From positions 1-45,760 of the forward strand of contig CALHVX010000061.1 of assembly GCA_938036875.1 (NCBI GenBank): a DNA stretch of 45,760 nucleotides. Direction: 5' to 3'. This stretch comes from an uncultured Pseudomonadales bacterium. GTDB lineage: Bacteria > Pseudomonadota > Gammaproteobacteria > Pseudomonadales > Azotimanducaceae. The position numbers and the translations under genes were made by a program. Shown one piece after another: positions 26,226 to 34,623 of the stretch (the first letter of the stretch is position 1; every line of letters starts with the position of its first letter). A model generated the notes under the pieces. It saw only the letters and a list, made by a program, of their open reading frames with translations, made no database searches and was not told the DNA's origin.

Positions 26226-26604
26226 CGCTTGTTCCTTCTGGCTCCGGTGTTCGGTCGGTAGCATCCCAAACTGGACATCAACGCCGAACCTAACAATTAC
26301 TATTGAAAATAGACCGGATTTCTAAAATAGATCGCGCGCCCGTCGTCTTATCCGTCGATGCGGATTGCCCCTGTCATGAGCACTTATTACTTAGAGTGAC
26401 TAAGTTGATTGACAAACGACATCGAGAGGCAACTTAACTGGAATACAGCTAAGCAGGTGTCATCTAGTCGACACAGCTGCATTATTGACGGAGGTGTTGA
26501 GGGAGTTACCGGGGCACTTCAGGATGGTGAGCTAGATCAGTTCCCAGGCTGGAATATTGGGGAAAAGCCAAATATCCGCTAAAAGCAACCCCTACAAGTA
26601 TTCC
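26226..26604. other. Intergenic region upstream of vgrG
   Basis: About 380 bases between the vgrG start and the aldehyde dehydrogenase stop, both on minus. It must contain the vgrG promoter and probably the end of the alginate transcript. No clear terminator hairpin, operator or small gene was recognised. Confidence 0.5.
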
Positions 26605-28116
26605 CTAGAAGGGAAGCAGATCATCCGGCAGCAACGAAGCAGGCAAATCCTGATAGCAAACCGATCGCTGGAACCGTCTTATTGCCATAGTCCCGACGGA
26701 GGTTGCACCAAAATTAGTGGACGCAGGATAAGGTCCACCGTGTGACATGGCATCACAAACTTCTACACCCGTAGGAAAGCCATTAGCGAGTAATCTCCCG
26801 GCCTTGCGCTCCAACACTGGCAGCAAACGCTGAGCCTCAGCCTGATCCTCAGGCTCTAATTGAAGGGTGGCCGTCAGTTGCCCGTCCAAGGCATTGGCAA
26901 TAGCAAGCGTCTGATCCATATCATCAGCTTCAACAATCAAACCCATGGGGCCAAACACTTCTTCTGCCAGTAGCGGATTGGCCAGAAATGCTTTGCCGGA
27001 AGACCTGAACAACGCAGGAGTTGCATTGCGACCTTCAATGTTAGAAACGAACAGCGTCTCCACGTGGGCAGCCTCAGCAACTCCGAGCACGCCTGCACGG
27101 TAAGCGTCAGCAATACCTTGAGACAGCATGGCCTGGGACGGGACCGCTTGTAACGCTTGCACAGCAGAGATTGCGAAGTCAGTTGCCGCTTCGCCTTTGA
27201 GAAGTACCAGAACACCAGGGTTAGTGCAGAACTGACCAACACCCAAAGCTAGCGAATCCGCCCAACCTTGGGCAATTGCACCACCTCGCAAATGCAGAGC
27301 ATCTGCCAGAACAAAAACTGGGTTAATCGAGCCTAACTCACCGAAAAAGGGTATCGGCTCAGCTCGAGCCGCACACAAATCGAACAAAGCGCGACCCGCC
27401 CCTAAACTACCAGTAAAGCCTACCGCACGAATCGTCGGATGTTGCACAAGCGCAGCACCTGCTTCGTGGCTGCCGCCTTGTACAAAGGAAAACACCCCAG
27501 GATGTAGACCACAAGCTTCGCGCGCTTGATCAATTGCCTGCGCCGCAAGCTCGCCCGTGCCCGGATGCGCGGGATGCCCCTTTACCACGACCGGGCAACC
27601 AGCAGCCAACGCAGAAGCGGTATCACCACCAGCCACCGAAAATGCCAACGGAAAATTAGATGCCCCAAACACGGCTACAGGCCCTACTGGACGCTGAATC
27701 AAGCGAAGATCAGATCGAGGTGCCGGCTCACGGTCAGGTAAGGCAGTGTCGTGACGGCGATCTAGGTGCTCTCCGGATTCAATGTGCCGAGCGAACATCC
27801 GAAGCTGAGAGGTTGTCCGCCCCCGCTCCCCTACCAAACGTGCGGCAGGTAGTCCGGTTTCTGCACTGCCGATTTCGGTTAACTGGTCTGCAAGCCCGTC
27901 GAGTTCATCCGCAATACGATCAAGGAAGACCGCTCGGTCCGTCCGACTAGAATAGCCATAGGAAGCAAATGCCGCCTCTGCCGCTTGGGCGGCAAGATCC
28001 ACTTGATCTGGAGAGCCTTCACTAAAGGTTTTTGGATCGCCCACTACCGGCGATGACTCAAAGGTCCTGCCGCCGGCGACCCAATCGCCGCTAATTAGGT
28101 GCTTGCCTGTTAGCAT
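26605..28116 (-). CDS. 2-Ketoglutarate semialdehyde (2,5-dioxovalerate) dehydrogenase
   Basis: A 503-residue NAD(P)-dependent aldehyde dehydrogenase. The segment GPVAVFGASNFPLAFSVAGG with SALAAGCPVVVKGHPAHPGT is typical of ketoglutarate-semialdehyde dehydrogenases; the catalytic glutamate is in FFGELGSINPVF and the nucleophile cysteine in GQFCTNPGV. These enzymes make 2-oxoglutarate at the end of oxidative pentose/uronate routes. The ATG at 28116 is used (MLTGKHLISGDWV, family-like); a TTG at 28161 would read out of a mobile-looking repeat. It is downstream of the DEH-reductase-like gene on the same strand. No sugar-acid dehydratase that would produce the semialdehyde is present, so its actual aldehyde substrate in alginate use is open. 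Confidence 0.87.
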   Translation of the reverse strand: MLTGKHLISGDWVAGGRTFESSPVVGDPKTFSEGSPDQVDLAAQAAEAAFASYGYSSRTDRAVFLDRIADELDGLADQLTEIGSAETGLPAARLVGERGRTTSQLRMFARHIESGEHLDRRHDTALPDREPAPRSDLRLIQRPVGPVAVFGASNFPLAFSVAGGDTASALAAGCPVVVKGHPAHPGTGELAAQAIDQAREACGLHPGVFSFVQGGSHEAGAALVQHPTIRAVGFTGSLGAGRALFDLCAARAEPIPFFGELGSINPVFVLADALHLRGGAIAQGWADSLALGVGQFCTNPGVLVLLKGEAATDFAISAVQALQAVPSQAMLSQGIADAYRAGVLGVAEAAHVETLFVSNIEGRNATPALFRSSGKAFLANPLLAEEVFGPMGLIVEADDMDQTLAIANALDGQLTATLQLEPEDQAEAQRLLPVLERKAGRLLANGFPTGVEVCDAMSHGGPYPASTNFGATSVGTMAIRRFQRSVCYQDLPASLLPDDLLPF

Positions 28117-28147
28117 TCTTGTCGCCCAAGTTCTGGTGGTGAGTGGC

Positions 28148-28244
28148 GGGGTCAGAGCCAAGTGCCAGAGTCGATTGCTTTGCGCTCGTCGAAATCACGG
28201 ATAATCTAATCCGAGGATCGACTCTGGCACTTGGCTCTGACCCC
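28148..28244. repeat. 97-bp element with perfect 28-bp terminal inverted repeats (MITE/REP-like)
   Basis: Arms 28148-28175 and 28217-28244 are exact reverse complements, beginning GGGGTCAGAGCCAAGTGCC. The 41-base interior contains a second hairpin, CGGAT-AATCTA-ATCCG (28199-28214). GGGGTCAGAG-type palindromes are known to me as dispersed elements in many gammaproteobacteria, often linked to REP-associated transposases; no transposase is here. In RNA it would form a very stable stem between the reductase and dehydrogenase genes. Confidence 0.85.
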
Positions 28245-28264
28245 AGCGTTACAGCCCATCAAAC

Positions 28265-29017
28265 CTAGGTGAAGATGGTGCCACCATTGATGTCTAAGCT
28301 CACGCCGTTGATGAAGCTAGATTCAGCGGAAGCAAGGTATGCCACCAAGTCTGCCACTTCGCTCGCCTTGCCTTCACGACGAAGCGTGGTACCAGCAGCA
28401 ACATTGGCGCGCACTTCATCTTTGGTAAAGGTGTCATGAAACGCGGTGCTGATCATGCCGGGGCAAACACAGTTAACACGGATATTCTGTGGTCCAAACT
28501 CTTTCGCCATGGCTCTGGTGAATGACATCACTGCACCTTTTGAGGTGCCATAGGCTGAGGCACCAGGACCGCCGCCGTCTCTACCCGCTTGCGAGGCGAT
28601 GTTAACAATGGCACTGCCATCACTCATGAAGGGAATGACCGCTTTGGTCGTCAAAAACGTGCTGGTGACGTTTAGCTTCATGACGTGCTCGAAAAACTCT
28701 TCGTCCATTTCAAGCAAAGGCTTTCTAGCCACCAAACCACCCACAACATTAACCAGTATGTCGATAGCATTGCCATAGCTTTTTTGTGCTGCCTTCACGA
28801 GGTTTTCGACATCAGCAGCTACCGTCATATCACCCTTAACCGCAATAGCCTCGCCGCCAGCACTCTTGATTGCAGCAACGGTGGCCTGGGCGTTGTCTTC
28901 GCTGTTGCAGTAGTTGACCACAACTTTTGCGCCCTGGGCAGCCAGGTTTTCAGAAACCGCACGACCAATATCTCTTGCGCCACCAGCAACGATTGCCACT
29001 TTGTTTTCGAATTTCAT
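28265..29017 (-). CDS. Short-chain dehydrogenase, probable DEH reductase
   Basis: A 250-residue classical SDR: nucleotide-binding VAGGARDIGRAV at residues 10-21, catalytic serine in VNIASQ, Y-x-x-x-K in SAYGTSKGA near residue 156, and PGMIST after it. In alginate catabolism an SDR reduces 4-deoxy-L-erythro-5-hexoseulose uronate (DEH, the lyase product) to 2-keto-3-deoxygluconate with NAD(P)H. That assignment rests on context: PL6/PL17 lyases, KDG kinase and KDPG aldolase are neighbours and no other reductase is present. A good AGAGGTG ribosome-binding site lies 7 bases before the ATG. It follows the MFS gene by 52 bases. Confidence 0.85.
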   Translation of the reverse strand: MKFENKVAIVAGGARDIGRAVSENLAAQGAKVVVNYCNSEDNAQATVAAIKSAGGEAIAVKGDMTVAADVENLVKAAQKSYGNAIDILVNVVGGLVARKPLLEMDEEFFEHVMKLNVTSTFLTTKAVIPFMSDGSAIVNIASQAGRDGGGPGASAYGTSKGAVMSFTRAMAKEFGPQNIRVNCVCPGMISTAFHDTFTKDEVRANVAAGTTLRREGKASEVADLVAYLASAESSFINGVSLDINGGTIFT

Positions 29018-29069
29018 GCCTTCACCTCTTTAACATGGGTTTTCATTGCCCATTTCTATCGCCTGTGTA

Positions 29070-30353
29070 CTAAGCCGTCGCTTTATCGATGCGTGGTCTC
29101 AGTGGTTGAATGTGGCCGCACAGAACCCATACCGAAAGTACACTCAGTATGGCCAGCGCAGCGCCGACCGCAAAAGCCGGTGCGTAACTATTGACTGTGA
29201 TAATGGGTATCAGGAAGTTGAGACCAACAACCGCAAGCTTGGCCGCGGTGCCTGCAACACCGGCTAAAAAGCCAACCGATTTACTGCTATACAAATCGCT
29301 GGGCAACGTCTGGATGTTGCCAACCGCTGTCTGAAACCCAAACAAGATCACGGCCATCAACAAAACGGCATATAGCGGTGTTGCCGCTTCTATGGTCATC
29401 AATAGTGACACCAGCATAATGATGCCGCCTAGGGTGATGACAAACTTGCGAGCCTTGTTTACCGACCACCCAGCTTTAAGCCGATTTTGCGCCAGCAAGC
29501 CACCAAACCAGGCGCCGAGCATGGCGCCGATATAAGGCACAGCCGAATACTGAGCAATCTCAGCTACACCGAAGCCATAGGTTTCGTTTAGATAGAGCGG
29601 CAACCAACCAACAAACAACCACCAGATCGGATCTAGAAAAAAGGAGGCCATGATGACGCCCCAGCTTTCTTTTCTCGACAGAATTTCTTTGGAGGAAGGG
29701 GCGTACTCGGCAACCGCTTCTGATTCGACATTGCGCCGACCGGTTAAAATGTACTCTCGCTCTGCTTCGGCCAACCAAGGATGGGTCTCGGGGCCAGATT
29801 TGTAGATCACAAGCCAAGGTATCAACCAAAGCATGCCAAGCAAACCAACCACGATAAAGGTTGCTTGCCAGCTGCCGAGCAAAACAAAAAGAATGCCAAT
29901 AACCGGTCCAGAGATAATACCGCCGATCGCGGCACCTGAATTGAAAATACCCTGCGCCAGGGCACGCTCCTTTATCGGGAACCATTCAGCATTAGCTTTG
30001 GTAGCACCAGGCCAATTGCCGGCTTCCGCAACCCCTAGAAGGCCTCGAAACAACGAGAACGTGGCGATGGAGTTAGCAATGGCATGCAGCATGGTCGCGA
30101 CAGACCAAACGGTGATGGCAAGCACAAAGCCGAGGCGCGTGCCGATCCAATCGAAGATCTTGCCAAACAAGCTTTGACCAAAGGCATAAGCGACGGTGAA
30201 GATGCTGATAATAAAGGCGTAGTCGGTTTTGGACAGGCCCAGCTCAGCGGAGATTTCTGGCCACAGAACCGCAAGCGCCCCGCGATCGATATAGTTGATG
30301 ATGGTCGCTAGTGCAACTATCGAGACGATCACCCAGCGAAGCTTACCCTTCAT
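29070..30353 (-). CDS. MFS transporter, hexuronate/oligouronate type
   Basis: A 427-residue major-facilitator protein with 12 predicted helices, beginning KGKLRWVIVSIVALATIINYIDRGALAVLWP, the ExuT/anion:cation symporter-like start, with the loop 2-3 motif GKIFDWIGTRLGF and RGLLGVAEAGNWPGATKA. ExuT-like carriers take up hexuronates and related acids with protons; DEH or unsaturated uronates are the likely cargo here. The ATG at 30353 is taken (a GTG at 30356 immediately precedes it). A 35-codon frame upstream ends in TGATG overlapping this start. It heads the operon MFS - reductase - aldehyde dehydrogenase and is divergent from the PL17 operon. Confidence 0.9.
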   Translation of the reverse strand: MKGKLRWVIVSIVALATIINYIDRGALAVLWPEISAELGLSKTDYAFIISIFTVAYAFGQSLFGKIFDWIGTRLGFVLAITVWSVATMLHAIANSIATFSLFRGLLGVAEAGNWPGATKANAEWFPIKERALAQGIFNSGAAIGGIISGPVIGILFVLLGSWQATFIVVGLLGMLWLIPWLVIYKSGPETHPWLAEAEREYILTGRRNVESEAVAEYAPSSKEILSRKESWGVIMASFFLDPIWWLFVGWLPLYLNETYGFGVAEIAQYSAVPYIGAMLGAWFGGLLAQNRLKAGWSVNKARKFVITLGGIIMLVSLLMTIEAATPLYAVLLMAVILFGFQTAVGNIQTLPSDLYSSKSVGFLAGVAGTAAKLAVVGLNFLIPIITVNSYAPAFAVGAALAILSVLSVWVLCGHIQPLRPRIDKATA

Positions 30354-30460
30354 CACAGTGACATAACTCCCGGCCCCATCAATTCAGGCCCTGAGGTCTT
30401 AGCCTCTTTGGCTACAAACGGCCGCAGAGCTCTATCTATCGCGTATTCAACTAGCGGCAT
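30353..30460 (-). CDS. Possible 35-residue ORF coupled to the MFS gene
   Basis: Reads MPLVEYAIDRALRPFVAKEA and continues to residue 35; its TGA overlaps the transporter ATG (TGATG). The ribosome-binding site is weak. It could be a leader peptide, a small protein or a chance frame; no family is recognised. Confidence 0.3.
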   Translation of the reverse strand: MPLVEYAIDRALRPFVAKEAKTSGPELMGPGVMSL

Positions 30461-30490
30461 GGTATTTTTCTCGCCCCTCAGGTTTGCCCC

Positions 30491-30523
30491 GAACTGGTAT
30501 TGAATTGGTACAGAACTGGTATA
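30491..30523. repeat. Three 11-bp direct repeats in the divergent alginate promoter region
   Basis: GAACTGGTATT, GAATTGGTACA and GAACTGGTATA follow each other without a gap. The unit length is one helical turn, so the TGGTA cores lie on the same DNA face, as expected for cooperative regulator binding. Confidence 0.7.
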
Positions 30524-30560
30524 AAAACAGGGCCCCCGCCCCCTCGGTCAATCATCAGCA

Positions 30561-30585
30561 TAACCAATGATAGGGCATTTGGTAA
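30561..30585. promoter_or_regulatory. Candidate alginate-locus operator TAACCAA-N11-TTGGTAA
   Basis: Inverted 7-base arms (one mismatch) 11 bases apart, upstream of the PL17 operon. The same arms with the same spacing occur at 40759-40783, and a degenerate copy at 40702-40726. Confidence 0.55.
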
Positions 30586-30682
30586 GCAATATAGTTAAAT
30601 TAATTTCTTCAATTGGTCATAACTATTTACTACCATGGGTAATTCAGGCAACTCAACAAGATTTTGGAGCTATGGCAACCTC

Positions 30683-32959
30683 ATGAAGTGGTTTATCGTT
30701 TTGTCGCTGCTAGCAGCGTCCGTATCCTGCGCTCAGCAACCTGCTGGCCCATCCACTGAAACAGCGACCCAGCCGACCACCCACCCCAGGTTGGTGATGA
30801 CCCCTACAGATGTCCAAAAAATACGTAGCCAACGGCACCAAGCACCACTGTTCACCACCTCTCTGGACGCGGCCAAAGCCGAGGTTGACGCCGAAATAGC
30901 CTTGGGTATTGACACCCCTATACCTCGCGATTACTCCGGGGGCTATACCCATGCTCGACATAAAAAGAACTATGCGGTGGCACAAAAAGCAGGGGCGCTT
31001 TACCAAATATTAGGGGAAGCGAAATATGCCAGCTACGTTCGAGATATGCTGTTTCAGTATGCTGATATGTACGGCGACTTGCCGCTACACCCAAAGCCAC
31101 GCTCTTACGCGCGTGGCAAAATTTTCTGGCAATGTCTAAACGACGCCAATTGGCTCGTCTTTATGAGCCAGGCCTACGACGCCATCTACGAGACCCTCTC
31201 CAAGGAAGAGCGCGACACTTTAGAGAGCAAGCTTTTCAGGCCCTTTGCTGACCATATCTCAGTCGCCAGCCCTCAATTCTTTAACCGTATCCACAATCAT
31301 TCCACCTGGGGCACCGCGGCGGTTGGCATGATCGGACTGGTCATGAACGATGACGCGCTGATTCAACGCGCCCTCTACGGCCTGGATCTGGACAACTTTA
31401 GCGATGAGCGGGACAACGACGGCGGCTTTATTCGCCAGGCAGGACAGCAAGCCGGGTTTTTCGCCAATCTAGACAGCGCCTTCTCACCCGATGGCTATTA
31501 CACCGAAGGCCCCTACTATCAACGCTACGCCATGTACCCCTACTTGGTTTTCGCACAGAGCCTGAGCAACGCAGGCTATGCAGAGCAAGCCTTCGCGCGC
31601 AGTAACGGGGTGTTGCTTAAGGCTGTAGAAACGCTTATCCAGCTATCCGATAGCGACGGCGAATTTTTTCCGCTAAACGACGCTCAAAAAGGGATGTCGC
31701 TACAGGCTAACGAGCTGGTAACAGCAGTGGACATCGCCTACCAGGCAAGCGGTGATCCGCGCCTGCTGGACATTGCCCAAACACAGCAGCGCGTACTGCT
31801 TGATGGTGCAGGATATGCCGTGGCCAGGGACATTGCAGCAAGCAAGACAGTCCCGTTCGGCAAATCTTCTGTTGCCGTCACCGACGGTCGTACGGGGACC
31901 GAAGGTGGCTTAGCGATATTGCGAGCAGGTAACGACAACCTAGAGTTAGTCTTTAAATACACCTCCCAAGGGCTAAGTCATGGGCACTACGACAAGCTTT
32001 CGTATTCGCTCTACGAGCAAGGTCACGAAGTGTTGCAAGACTACGGCATGGCTCGATTTGTCAACCTGGGTCAAAAAGGTGGCGGCAACTATCTACCCGA
32101 AAACTCGACCTGGGCAAAACAATCCATTGCACACAACGCCCTGGTCATAAATGAGACATCTCATTTTCAAGGCCAATACGATATTGGTAGCAAGCATCAT
32201 TCCCAGCTGGACTTCTTCGATGTGCAAAACCCAGCCGTACAAGTGGTCAGCGCCATTGAAAGCAACGCCTACCCCGGATCATCCATGCGGCGAACCGTTG
32301 CGTTGCTTAATTTGTCGGGATCTACATCGCCCGTCATTCTGGACGTGCTAGAGGTGCAAAGCGAGTCGAATAACCAATACGACCTACCCTTTCACTTCCT
32401 TGGCCAAGTGGTTGAGACCAACATTGAGCTGGCACCGGCATCACCAACCACAACCCTAGGTAAAGCCCATGGCTACCAACACTTGATCGTGGAAGCCCGG
32501 GGGGACGTAAAAGGAACAGCACCAGGCAATACAAAATTCACCTGGCTCAACAAGGGTCGCTTCTATACTTTGACCTCTACGGCCGAACCCGCAGACGAGC
32601 TGATCTTCACTCGCCTTGGCGCTAACGATGCAAGCTACAACCTGCGACGAGACCCTGCTTTGATACTCAGGCGCAATGACACTAGCGACACCGTCTTTGC
32701 CAGCATTGTGGAACCTCACGGCAGCTACAGCCCTATCAATGAGCTTGCCATCGATGCTCAGAGCAACATCAAGCAGTTGCAAGTTGAGCTGAACACAACC
32801 GACTACATGGTGATCAGCCTAACCACGATGGATGACCAAAAAACTAGACTCTACCTCGCTAAAAATCAGGAATCAGGGATGGCGCACCAATTGCAGATCA
32901 ACAGCACACAGGTCGCCTGGACAGGACCATTCCACCTAGTTCAAAAGGTAACACCATGA
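30683..32959 (+). CDS. PL17 family alginate lyase (oligoalginate lyase)
   Basis: A 758-residue polysaccharide lyase. An N-terminal hydrophobic segment ending LAASVSCAQQ looks like a lipoprotein or signal peptide. The (alpha/alpha) toroid region has RIHNHSTWGTAAVGM (the Asn-His pair) and GYYTEGPYYQRYAMYPYL (catalytic tyrosine region); from about residue 400 comes the heparinase II/III-like beta domain (SHGHYDKLSYSLYEQG; LQDYGMARFVNLG). PL17 enzymes cut alginate oligomers exolytically to unsaturated monouronate, which rearranges to DEH. The ATG at 30683 begins a normal signal peptide; one at 30635 would add 16 residues and lacks a ribosome-binding site. It overlaps the next gene by four bases. 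Confidence 0.9.
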   Translation: MKWFIVLSLLAASVSCAQQPAGPSTETATQPTTHPRLVMTPTDVQKIRSQRHQAPLFTTSLDAAKAEVDAEIALGIDTPIPRDYSGGYTHARHKKNYAVAQKAGALYQILGEAKYASYVRDMLFQYADMYGDLPLHPKPRSYARGKIFWQCLNDANWLVFMSQAYDAIYETLSKEERDTLESKLFRPFADHISVASPQFFNRIHNHSTWGTAAVGMIGLVMNDDALIQRALYGLDLDNFSDERDNDGGFIRQAGQQAGFFANLDSAFSPDGYYTEGPYYQRYAMYPYLVFAQSLSNAGYAEQAFARSNGVLLKAVETLIQLSDSDGEFFPLNDAQKGMSLQANELVTAVDIAYQASGDPRLLDIAQTQQRVLLDGAGYAVARDIAASKTVPFGKSSVAVTDGRTGTEGGLAILRAGNDNLELVFKYTSQGLSHGHYDKLSYSLYEQGHEVLQDYGMARFVNLGQKGGGNYLPENSTWAKQSIAHNALVINETSHFQGQYDIGSKHHSQLDFFDVQNPAVQVVSAIESNAYPGSSMRRTVALLNLSGSTSPVILDVLEVQSESNNQYDLPFHFLGQVVETNIELAPASPTTTLGKAHGYQHLIVEARGDVKGTAPGNTKFTWLNKGRFYTLTSTAEPADELIFTRLGANDASYNLRRDPALILRRNDTSDTVFASIVEPHGSYSPINELAIDAQSNIKQLQVELNTTDYMVISLTTMDDQKTRLYLAKNQESGMAHQLQINSTQVAWTGPFHLVQKVTP

Positions 32960-33675
32960 GCCCAATGAACCCAAAGACCAAAAAACGATTGCAGTCGGTG
33001 AGCACCGCCACCATTTCCACGGCGCTGTTCAAGCGTGGGCTTCGCAACCAAGTCATCCAAAACGTTCATCCGTTGCAACACAACAACAAAAATATGGTCG
33101 GTCCAGCCTTCACGCTGCGTTACATACCAGCACGCGAGGACCTAAATCCTTTATCCGTTTTCGAAAACCCGAATCACCCCCAACGAGCCGCCATCGAAGC
33201 CTGCCCAGAAGGCGCGGTTATGGTTGTCGACAGCCGGCAAGACGCACGCGCCGCCTCTGCCGGTTCAATTTTGGTTACTCGCCTAATGGTGCGCGGGGGC
33301 GCGGGCATTGTGACCGACGGCGGCTTTCGAGACAGCACTGAAATAGCGCTACTGGACTTTCCTGCTTATCACCAACAGGCCTCCGCACCCACCAATTTAA
33401 CCTTGCATCAAGCGGTGGATATTGATGTACCCATCGGTTGTGGTGGCGCACCGGTCTGGCCTGGGGATATAGTGGTTGGCGACGGCGAAGCGGTGATCGT
33501 GATACCTGCCGATATAGCCGAAGACATTGCCGCTGAGGCAACCGAGATGACCGTTTTCGAAGATTTTGTCACCGAGCAAGTTCAGCAAGGCCGTTCTATT
33601 ATTGGGCTGTATCCCGCCACCGATATTCAAGTGCGTAAAGACTTCGCCGCTTGGCGCGCTAAGAGCAAACGCTAA
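32956..33675 (+). CDS. RraA-like (HMG/CHA aldolase superfamily) protein
   Basis: A 239-residue RraA-family protein: STATISTALFKRG near the N-terminus, GPAFTLRY, then the conserved GAGIVTDGGFRDS (Arg-Asp of the family's active site), PIGCGGAPVWPGDIVVGDGE and VIPADIAEDIA. Members include class II 4-hydroxy-4-methyl-2-oxoglutarate aldolases and the RNase E inhibitor RraA; the Arg-Asp pair argues for enzymatic activity on a 2-oxo acid. It starts within the PL17 stop (ATGA) and is 2 bases before kdgK, so it belongs to the alginate pathway. The locus lacks a KdgF cupin, and this protein may fill that or another step; that is inference. Confidence 0.85.
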   Translation: MSPMNPKTKKRLQSVSTATISTALFKRGLRNQVIQNVHPLQHNNKNMVGPAFTLRYIPAREDLNPLSVFENPNHPQRAAIEACPEGAVMVVDSRQDARAASAGSILVTRLMVRGGAGIVTDGGFRDSTEIALLDFPAYHQQASAPTNLTLHQAVDIDVPIGCGGAPVWPGDIVVGDGEAVIVIPADIAEDIAAEATEMTVFEDFVTEQVQQGRSIIGLYPATDIQVRKDFAAWRAKSKR

Positions 33676-33677
33676 CT

Positions 33678-34622
33678 ATGACCGTACATACCAACAAATC
33701 ACTGCTGGTGATTGGCGAGTGTATGATGGAACTCTCTGGAGAAGGCAGTTCTTACCAACGTACCTTTGCTGGAGATACCTACAACAGCGCCGTCTACGCA
33801 AAGCGACGGCATGACGCCATCGATGTTCAAATACTGACCACCATCGGTTCCGACCCCATCAGTGCCGCCATGCAAGCTCAGTGGAACCGAGATCATATCG
33901 GACATAGGTTGGTCACCATCTCGAAACAAGCACATCCCGGCATCTATGCCATTACCACCGACGAGCATGGCGAGCGTAGCTTTACGTACTGGCGCAAAGA
34001 TTCTGCGGCAACCGAGCTGGTGACGCTCATGGGTCAGGACATCGAGCAACAGCTTGCACAATTCGACACCCTCTATTTTTCGGGTATCACACTTGCGATA
34101 CTCACAGACGCAGATAAAGCAGGATTCTTGGCGTTGATAGCCAAACTAAAGACACATGGCTGTAGCATCGCATTCGACCCAAACTACCGCGCAGCGTTGT
34201 GGCGCGATAAAGACCAGGCCATAGACTGGCTAACTCAAGCCTACCGGCTGGCCGATATTGCACTACCCGGTTTGGCTGATCATCAAGAAATTTACGGCCA
34301 TCAGAACGCCGACGAGGTCCGAGCTTTTCTACAAAACATTAATGTCGGGGAGATCATCGTAAAAGCGGATGAAGCAGGTATTGTCGGCTACCTGCTAGGC
34401 CAAGAGCCTGTGCACCAGAGCATCACCGCCCAGGCGAACCCCAAAGATACAACCGGTGCAGGCGACTCTTTTGCCGGCACCTATCTAGCAGAACGAATTG
34501 TTGGCACTGCTATGGCGGATGCGCTCAAAAGCGCAGCCGATGTTGCCAGCTTGGTAGTGCAGCATCGCGGCGCCATCATCGATGCCTCGCTCTATCGCAA
34601 CGCTTTTCTCAAGGAATCATAA
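33678..34622 (+). CDS. kdgK: 2-Keto-3-deoxygluconate kinase
   Basis: A 314-residue PfkB-family sugar kinase. The N-terminal SLLVIGECMMELSG carries the substrate aspartate/glutamate region, FAGDTYNSAVY is the family glycine-type motif, and NPKDTTGAGDSFAGTYL near residue 254 is the PfkB signature with the catalytic aspartate. It phosphorylates KDG to KDPG. The identity is set by context: KDPG aldolase follows directly and a DEH reductase is in the same locus. The gene begins 2 bases after the RraA-like gene and ends one base before the eda ATG. Confidence 0.92.
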   Translation: MTVHTNKSLLVIGECMMELSGEGSSYQRTFAGDTYNSAVYAKRRHDAIDVQILTTIGSDPISAAMQAQWNRDHIGHRLVTISKQAHPGIYAITTDEHGERSFTYWRKDSAATELVTLMGQDIEQQLAQFDTLYFSGITLAILTDADKAGFLALIAKLKTHGCSIAFDPNYRAALWRDKDQAIDWLTQAYRLADIALPGLADHQEIYGHQNADEVRAFLQNINVGEIIVKADEAGIVGYLLGQEPVHQSITAQANPKDTTGAGDSFAGTYLAERIVGTAMADALKSAADVASLVVQHRGAIIDASLYRNAFLKES

Positions 34623-34623
34623 G

